Shown one piece after another: positions 57,313 to 64,000 of a stretch of DNA of 64,000 nt. The stretch covers positions 151,829 to 215,828 of the forward strand of contig JASANG010002996.1 in the NCBI GenBank assembly GCA_030248215.1, read 5' to 3'. The translations under genes and the position numbers were made by a program. The stretch is from Enoplolaimus lenunculus. Lineage: Eukaryota > Nematoda > Enoplea > Enoplida > Thoracostomopsidae. Position 1 is the stretch's first letter; each line of letters opens with the position of its first letter. The notes under the pieces were generated by a model. It was not told where the DNA came from. It did no database searches and saw nothing but the letters and a program-made list of their open reading frames with translations.

Positions 57313-57511
57313 GGGTGACGCTATAATTGTCATCCGGCGCCCGGCCACTGCCGGACAGAGTTGCAAGTCAAAACCCTTTGTCTACATACACTGTGCCATG
57401 CGAGAATACACATGCGATGCGGTACAGCGCTCGACGGCACCAGACGATCCCGAATAACACCGGTGTGTCTGACGGACAGCATCGGGCGTCATCAAAAGTA
57501 CAGCGCCACCC
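57313..57511. mobile_element. Family E MITE with TTA duplication, 199 bp
   Basis: GGGTGACGCTATAATTGTCA at the left and AAAGTACAGCGCCACCC at the right, flanked by TTA on both sides (57310-57312, 57512-57514). Confidence 0.85.
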
Positions 57512-57823
57512 TTATTGGTTTTTTGGTAATACTGTTTGTGTACACCTGAATTTAATTTCATAAATAAAGACTCAACGAAAAAATATGACCAGTCAGGCGT
57601 TAGGAAAATCTGAACTCGCCCAAACGAACAAATAGGTTCCGAATAGGAAAGTATTCAAACGAAATCGTTTTTTGAACGGAGCGACCACTTAATCAAAATC
57701 CATAATCTTAAATTCAACTGAAGCACAATAAGTCATTTGAGCGCATCAATTGCGTTTTCGACATATGTGTGCTAAAAACTGAACAGATTTCTAATTCCAG
57801 CACACCATAAAGAGTATTCTTGT

Positions 57824-57982
57824 CAAGCCCGTAGTCAGCTCGCCTTGCTTGAGGAGGCTAACATTTTTTCACGAAGGGCATACAAGGGTTTTCGTTAGCA
57901 GAGTTGAAAATTTTCTAGGTGGGCAGGCTAAATTTTTTTCAGGTGCGCTGAGTTCCCCCCGGCCCCCTCTTCGCTATCTGCC
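57824..57982. mobile_element. Family A MITE
   Basis: GCCCGTAGTCAGCTCGCCTT at the left and TTCGCTATCTGCCCA at the right. The ACTTACAAGCAAGG stretch is deleted. Confidence 0.7.
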
Positions 57983-58374
57983 CAGTTCTTACTCTGAAAT
58001 ATGTAAATATATAGCAAAGCTATATACCTTCAACACATTAATATTATACGGTCCTTTTAATATAGCGATAACGAAACATTTGAGAGTTATCTAAATCTAA
58101 AACATTTATCACAAATGCTTAAACTATTCGCGTACAAAATCCTTAAAGTTATACACTAAAGATAAATATTTTTCTAGCAATTTCCAAGCGTAATACCGCT
58201 TGTTTTTACAATACTGAAAGCTCAGAATTTCACCAAAAGATAAGCCGCTTGCACGACCAAAACAAGACAGAAATGATAAGAAACACTTTTAGAAATATTA
58301 CTAACCTAAATCTTACATTGTTCAAACCCAGTTGGTGCAATAGATAACACTGCCACCAGAGACGTCGTCTGATT

Positions 58375-58540
58375 GGACCCGTAGCCACAGGATTTCACGG
58401 GCCTCAGCGTCCTTGCTTAGAAATTTTGACCTTCACCTGTATATAAAAAAGTTTATCGTTCGTTGCACTCGCTGGCAAAACCTTTAGACGTGGTTATCCG
58501 TACCATAATGAAATGCTGGCTACCTTCCTGATGTTGGTTA
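58375..58540. mobile_element. Family A MITE, decayed
   Basis: GGACCCGTAGCCACAGG at the left, CGTCCTTGCTTAGAAATTTT inside, a weak right end near GCTGGCTACC. Confidence 0.45.
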
Positions 58541-58659
58541 CGTCCCTGATCAAGACTGAAGCATTGGGTTTCTATGATGTTTACTGGTAGGCTTCGACAG
58601 CTCTGTTTGCTTACACCTGTGTTTGAAACTCCACTAACAAACCTGTGGTAGAGTTTTTT

Positions 58660-59000
58660 TGTGGGTAGGCAAATCTTAAACGATCAAAATATTAACGAAC
58701 ACGGATACGAAAACTGGACATTGAAGTAAAAACGTTAACATTCATAGATGATTTATTTTTGTCGATACAATTGAAGCGTGTAAATATTCGCCGGGTATTC
58801 TAAAATTTTACAGAAAAATAGCGCAGATGCCCAGAAACGTTTTAAGATTTTGGATTAATTTCATAGTACAAAATAGAGTAGTTTATACGCGATTTATAAC
58901 TGGGCATAAAAATAACGAAAATTTCAGTATTTCTATAACTGAAACGGGCACCGAATTTCCCGGGAACGGAAACAGATCTCTGTTACGCCCTGCAATTCAC
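58660..59000. mobile_element. hAT-like remnant related to 50037
   Basis: ACTGGACATTGAAGTAAAAA, GTAAATATTCGCCGGGTATT and CGTTTTAAGATTTTGG parallel the 50100-50240 interior. The right end TGTTACGCCCTG is present; the left is lost. Confidence 0.5.
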
Positions 59001-59364
59001 CTCTTTTCGGCCAAGGTCAGTAAAACTGGAAAAACAGGCAACAAATGAAAACAACACCACGATCAGACTTACTACTTGATTTTATGGTTCTTCGGTTCCT
59101 GCGGTTTCACAGGTCTTTCAGGCGAAGGTGTAACTAAGCGGGGGAGGGTTAAAGGTGAAACGCCCTGTTGCCAACTGAACGTAAAACAGGCCTACAAATT
59201 ACTATTACTTGAAAGGAAAATCCGCCGCGTCTACAGATACCATCGACCCCTTTGAACCAAAATTTTTTTGACATCATTTAAAAATTCGGTTATTAAAAGT
59301 CCCCCACACACAAAACGTGGATGAAAACTAGGCTTAGGTTCAGGGCTAGGTTTCGCTTCAGTCT

Positions 59365-59460
59365 TATGACCGTATTCTCAAATGTCTGTCTGTAGCACCT
59401 ATCGTCACTTGGTGATAGGTCTTGGAACTTTCGAATTTCTGAACGGAGAGCTTAGGAACT
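59365..59460. mobile_element. Family D left half
   Basis: GACCGTATTCTCAAATGTCT then CACTTGGTGATAGGTCTTGG; no right end. Confidence 0.6.
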
Positions 59461-59599
59461 CATCACATTTACCCTTACAAAAAATATTCATCGCATCTGT
59501 ATAAATGTTCTTGTCCCCTCGCAGCTAAGAATTTCAGATTTCGGCTTTGAGAGCCAGAAACAAGTACTCGACTCACAACGCACTAAAACAACAGCGGCG

Positions 59600-59805
59600 G
59601 AACCAGAAAACTCTGATGGTGGGCTGGTTGGCAAAAGTTATGAAACGTAATTTTTACTGTAGGCTTATATGTGCCAATTTTTTGAGAGGGGAAAAATTGT
59701 AAATTAAGATGACCTTACCAATTTATCACAAAACATTTCCTGAAGGGGAAGGGGCGTACGGTTGTTTGCCCGCCCCTTCTGGATCCGCTACTGTGTATAT
59801 GGACA
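59600..59805. repeat. Family L repeat
   Basis: GCGGAACCAGAAAACTC at the left and TTCTGGATCCGCTACTG at the right are loosely inverted. AAGTTATGAAACGTAATTTT inside matches 42910 and 18075. Confidence 0.55.
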
Positions 59806-60000
59806 ACTGAATTCCATGAAAACGCATCCATGTTGCGTGTATAGCGTTGTGAAACGCTGTTAATATTCGAGTATAACGTCAAGTTAGAGAAAATAGTGCA
59901 TCAAAAATTCCATTGCATGCTTAGGCTGTGAGCTAAAAAGCGAATAGTACGGCGTTCTATCTTTTTGAGCTGAAATCATACAATCTTTTCATTTATGCCA

Positions 60001-60380
60001 CGGGCCCGTAACCAAAGGGGGGCTCCGGAAGCTCTGGATCGCCGTGCAAAATCGTGGCACCACCTAGAAAGTTTGTCCCGGCTTGTAAGTCTTGTCAAAC
60101 CTACTCCACACCACTTCTAAATTAGTTTTGTCCCCCCTAGCATGTTGAGCTGGCTACTGACCGGTTATGCTATATGACCTGAAATATGTAACCAAAAATA
60201 TGATCACTTTTAAACCATTTAAAAGTGAACCCATAAAAACGTTAACCCGTAGATATTAGGAGTGCCGGGCATGCAATGGTTGATAATAACTTACAAGCAA
60301 GGTTGAAAATTGTCTAGTGGGGCCGAAATTCTTCCGGGGGGTGGAGGCAGAGCCCACCTGCTTTCCTCTCTGGCTACGTA
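60001..60380. mobile_element. Two family A MITEs in opposite orientation
   Basis: 60001-60169 (GGGCCCGTAACC to GTTGAGCTGGCTACTGACC) and 60256-60380 (ACTTACAAGCAAGGTTGAAA to TCTCTGGCTACGTA). Confidence 0.7.
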
Positions 60381-61016
60381 CAGCCAGGGGTTTAGCCAGG
60401 ACTTTATTTCGGGAGTTGATATATACTTTGAAAAATTTCCTAACCAGAAAAACAGTTTTAATTAAAATGGAATCGCTAATTACTAATAAAAACCAGCTGA
60501 GCAGGACTTCGCTTTAAAATCAAAATCCGAAATATTTCACAAGACTTAAACGGTGGACGGCTGCATGTTTCCAGGTCCGCGACTTGGGTTTCCATCTAAA
60601 AGTCAATTTTAGAACCCTTTAAAACAGGGACCCATATAATTTCACGCTTTACTATTGGGCTCCGAAACCAATTTCGGAGTTTAATAAAATGTCGCATCTC
60701 TTATAAAGATGCATGAGATGAAGCTCATTGAACTTTAACTTGCCCATATAAACAGCAAAAACTGTATCTATCAAAAACTCTAATTTTGGAGCAACCGTGG
60801 CACCAGCTGCGCATCGACCATCCTCATATTCCCTAATGAGGCTTCGGACAGGTGCGATCGAGGCCCTGACAAAACTGGCGTACATCCAAATAAGACCAAC
60901 GATCTGATCAAAACATGCCTACACTTGACTAGAACGCATTTGTTACAATTTCTTTGTGAAATTTCAAGCAAAAATGTACTCTTTTCACACGATTAAACAC
61001 AATATATATAACAATA
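60381..61016. other. No confirmed gene
   Basis: A minus-strand frame (about 60910-60652) opens after GTTTTGATCAG and runs 83 codons (IVGLIWMYASFVRASIAPVR..) to a stop. It has no recognised domain and no partner exon. Confidence 0.3.
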
Positions 61017-61169
61017 GGCCGGAAGTCAAGGTTTGCCAGGGGGGTCAGGGAAAGTTTTGCACCCCCTAGAAAATTGGTAACCTTTATTGCAAGTGAACAG
61101 CAACTGTTGTATGTTCGTCTTGAACAATTTTTAGCCCCCCTAACAAGGTGAGCTCGCTACGGGCTTGTA
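61017..61169. mobile_element. Family A MITE
   Basis: GGGGTCAGGGAAAGTTTTGC, TTATTGCAAGTGAACAGC, and AGGTGAGCTCGCTACGGGC at the right end. Confidence 0.7.
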
Positions 61170-61378
61170 TAATAGCATCAAAAGTAGTGTTGTTTATTGC
61201 TGCTTTTGTAATAAAACTACGATGAATCACACTGAAAAAAACTATACAGTGAAAACAATTTCTCGTCATAATGAAATGACGTTTTGGTGGTGTAGTAGTG
61301 CATACTATAATTTTTTATATATTTTATGAAGCGCAGACACTGGCTCTGAAGCGATTTCGTCTGGGGAAACAATATATG

Positions 61379-61953
61379 CATATATGTCGTAGGTCAATCT
61401 GCTATTCAGTCCAATTGCCAATTGGCCTAGGCCAATCTGCTATTCACTCCAATTACCAATTAGCCTAGGCCAATCTGCTATTCAGTCTAATTACCAATTA
61501 GCCTAGGCCAATCTGCTATTCAGTCCAATTACCAATTAGCCTAGGCCAATCTGCTATTCAGTCCAATTACCAATTAGCCTAGGCCAATCTGCTATTCAGT
61601 CTAATTACCAATTAGCCTAGGCCAATCTGCTATTCAGTCTAATTACCAAACGGTCTTGGCCAATAATCTATTCAGCCCAATTACCAATTGGCCTAGGCCA
61701 ATCTGCTATTTTATGTAATCGCAGTTTCGTCTTGGTTAAACTGCTATTAACGTTATAGACCAATCAGATTTCATTATTTCGGAAGACCAATATCGTTAAC
61801 CAATCAGCGTTGATCTTACATCATTGGTGTTTTGCTGCGTCTCACTGTCGCTATGTAGCCTATGCCAAACTGCTATTTGCTTCGAATAGCAGATTGGCCT
61901 AGGCCAATTGATAATTGGTCTGAATAGCAGATTAGCCTGCGACATATATATGT
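61379..61953. mobile_element. Family I MITE carrying an internal tandem array
   Basis: CATATATGTCGTAGGTCAAT at the left and ATTAGCCTGCGACATATATA at the right are inverted ends, each continuing into CTGCTATTC/GAATAGCAG. The left half is expanded into the 38-bp array at 61391-61730. Confidence 0.85.
61391..61730. repeat. 38-bp tandem array, about 9 units
   Basis: AGGCCAATCTGCTATTCAGT recurs with an exact 38-base step at 61391, 61429, 61467, 61505, 61543, 61581 and 61619, then more diverged units. CCAATTACCAATTAGCCTAG fills each unit. Confidence 0.95.
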
Positions 61954-62615
61954 CGTACAGATTTTGGGTCTTTTCGGTTTTCCCAGCGCCCAACGTTTAG
62001 TGTTTGTGGAAAAGTGACCCGATAAAGGAATTTACTTATTTGAGCTCATGCGAGACATTTTTGACCTATTGACCGTTGTTATACTAACGTTTGGGGTGTA
62101 TTGCACAATGTGTACGTATGCATGCTGGCAGCATCCGTGTTGACACATAATCGACGATTAATAAAGTATTGAAGATGATCACGACTTTCATAAGAAGCTC
62201 AAATATTTTTAAAAAAATTACATGTCTAAGATACTATACACACAACACAAATTGTTTGATATTCCGAACTTTAAAGTCAATTATGTCTTAATACAGACTA
62301 CAATACACATGTATATTTATTCCAGGTTTTTATTCCAGAATTTTTTCAGAAATATAGGTGCTAAATTTTTTAGACCTTGAAAGTTTGAAAATTGACTTTA
62401 GCCCAACGTTTGTATTGCATTCTCAGTAGCTGTGAATAAAGGGTACAAGAAGAATATTTTGAGCGTGCAAATGAATATTAAAAGGTTAGCTACTTGTCCA
62501 GTTACCCAGTTAATGACTGGCACAACAAAATAGCCTTTGGTTTCTAATAGGCTCGGCTCGTGCTTCGAAACACATCTACCACTATCAAATTAAAGCTACT
62601 GTGACGGGTCATTGA
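61954..62615. other. No recognised feature
   Basis: AT-rich sequence with no coding-like exon or clear repeat end. Confidence 0.35.
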
Positions 62616-63058
62616 AGAGGTACCTGGATGTCAGGATAAACATCCGATAAGAATTGTCGGATATCCGGATATGACAAAATATCCGATGCTCATTACTAAC
62701 GTGCCTGTATATCAGTCACTATGACGAGTAATGAAATCAGAATTATCCGGTGGCGGATAATATTGCTTGTTTTTGGAAATTTTAGTTTTACAGCGCGTTT
62801 TAACAAATGTTTCTACATTTTATACTTTAGGAGAGGTACCTGGATGTCAGGATAAACAACCGATAAGAATTGCGGATATCCAGATAAGAAGAAATATCCG
62901 ATGCTCATTACTAGTAAAAACGTGCCTGTATCTCAGTCACTATGATGATGACTGATGAGATCAGAATTATCCGTTGGTGGACAATATTGCTTGTTTTTGG
63001 AAATTTTACAGCTTTAAAACGCGTTTTTAACAGAATTTCAACATTTTACTTTTTAAGA
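62616..63058. repeat. Tandem duplication with 216-bp offset
   Basis: AGAGGTACCTGGATGTCAGG starts at 62616 and 62832. Both copies contain CCGATAAGAATTG, GGATATCC, ATATCCGATGCTCATTACTA and AATATTGCTTGTTTTTGGAA. Differences are scattered substitutions and small gaps. Confidence 0.9.
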
Positions 63059-64000
63059 TGGACATGTTTCGCCGAAGGCTGAAAATAATACAAATTCCTA
63101 TTGTGAACCTTGTCATATTTTTCGGTTTTTTGGCTATAAAACACATTTCGAACATCTCAGATGAACTATTTGCATCGTAAAAAATTTTACCACAGCAGGG
63201 CTGGTTGGGCAATACATCTCTTCAACCTTGTGCATCCGCCACTAGTCACCACACACACTGAACTCTGAAGTACTATTAAATGTTTGAGATATAACACCGC
63301 AAGATACGATGTAAGTTCGAGCCAATGAGCCGACAGGAGAAGGAACAACGGATCAACAATACGTAACGATGTCCGAACAAATAGAAGCGCAAGTGAAATT
63401 TTAGAATATTTAAATTTTGCGGTTTGCTAAATTTCCTGCCATATCATAATATTCTCCAGGCAATACTTCTTTGATATTTTGATAATGTGCATAAAACGAA
63501 AATTATGAAAATTGATACCGAACCAGACGTCAGCGGTTTGAAACCAAGGCCGGAGCATCCACCCCCCATTCCCCCATTTAGAGGGCACCTTAAAGAGGGG
63601 CCCCCCATACTAACAAGATTTCAAACAAAAATAGCCGTTAATATTCAACTACAATTTGAAGAATATTTTGAGCATCACATGGGTCCCCGACAATGGAATT
63701 TTGGTAACCCATCCTAGCGTACACCGTCGCTGGTTGAAGCCAATGTATATTTTACGTAAACAACAGTGAGTTTTTCATAAAAGTACGTCTTTTACGGCCG
63801 AATAAACGGGTGTCAAATTTCAACATTTTTAAGGATTATAGCTTTTCAGACAACATATTAACCTTGTAAAATTTCTTTGCAGCCGCTACATTTGCTTATG
63901 TCTCTATGCTCAAAGCGTTTATAGCGTATTTAAATCTAGCCCACAACCAGGACCGCAGACTGAACTTTGCGAAGAATATAGGGTTAAGTTCAATGAAAAT
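63059..64000. other. No recognised gene
   Basis: A 76-codon plus-strand frame at 63487-63717 has a proline-rich middle (PEHPPPIPPFRG) but no other support. GGGGCCCCCCAT at 63598 also occurs near 26034, so part is repeat. Confidence 0.35.

Noticed and set aside
60652-60910. 83-codon minus-strand frame after a possible acceptor
   Set aside because: A single exon without partner or homology; kept only as a note in the region entry.

Overview
The window is AT-rich animal nuclear DNA. Exons are short with GT-AG introns, intergenic DNA is full of short repeats, and there is no operon-like packing. The organism cannot be named from this sequence. An invertebrate such as a tunicate would fit, but that is only an impression.

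The one gene that can be fully read is a novel-type protein kinase C of the delta/theta group. It lies on the minus strand from 45164 (ATG) to 12474 (end of TGA). I resolve 21 coding exons whose splice phases all agree. Together they give 2925 nt, or 974 codons plus stop. Domain order is: an unusually long Ser/Asn-rich N-terminus, a C2 domain, a long linker carrying an exon I cannot match to the family, an RRRRGAIK pseudosubstrate, C1A, C1B, a V3 hinge with an acidic run, the kinase domain with all catalytic residues, and an AGC-kinase tail ending soon after its hydrophobic motif.

Region by region: 1-8150 is repeat-rich and holds a 959-bp hAT-like element with a perfect 8-bp target duplication (3561-4519) and an 85-bp minisatellite (about 4709-5295). 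At 8156-8398 a plus-strand reading frame encodes a possible secreted cysteine-rich peptide precursor. 8555-12473 is repeats plus the sequence downstream of the kinase. 12474-45164 is the kinase gene; its introns hold dozens of miniature inverted-repeat elements (MITEs), three hAT-like insertions and one unidentified plus-strand coding-like exon (43427-43595). 45165-64000 is mostly MITEs, with one more coding-like exon (49432-49558), a tRNA-like SINE head (about 51930-52012), a MITE carrying a 38-bp tandem array (61379-61953) and a 216-bp tandem duplication.

For the reader I label the repeat families A to L. A: ends read GCCCGTAGCCAG. B, C and F: share a core of TTAGGC-like hexamers but have different ends. 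D: ends read CATATTCTCAAATG. E: GC-rich, ends read GGGTTGCGCTATA. G: ends read CCTATTCACACG. H: hAT-like, ends read CAGGGTG. I: ends read ATGTCGTAGG. J: ends read TGACCCGAATAAGAG. K: ends read ACAAGAGTGTGCA. L: ends near GGATCCGCCACTG. No retroviral, LTR, LINE or other protein-coding transposon was recognised.
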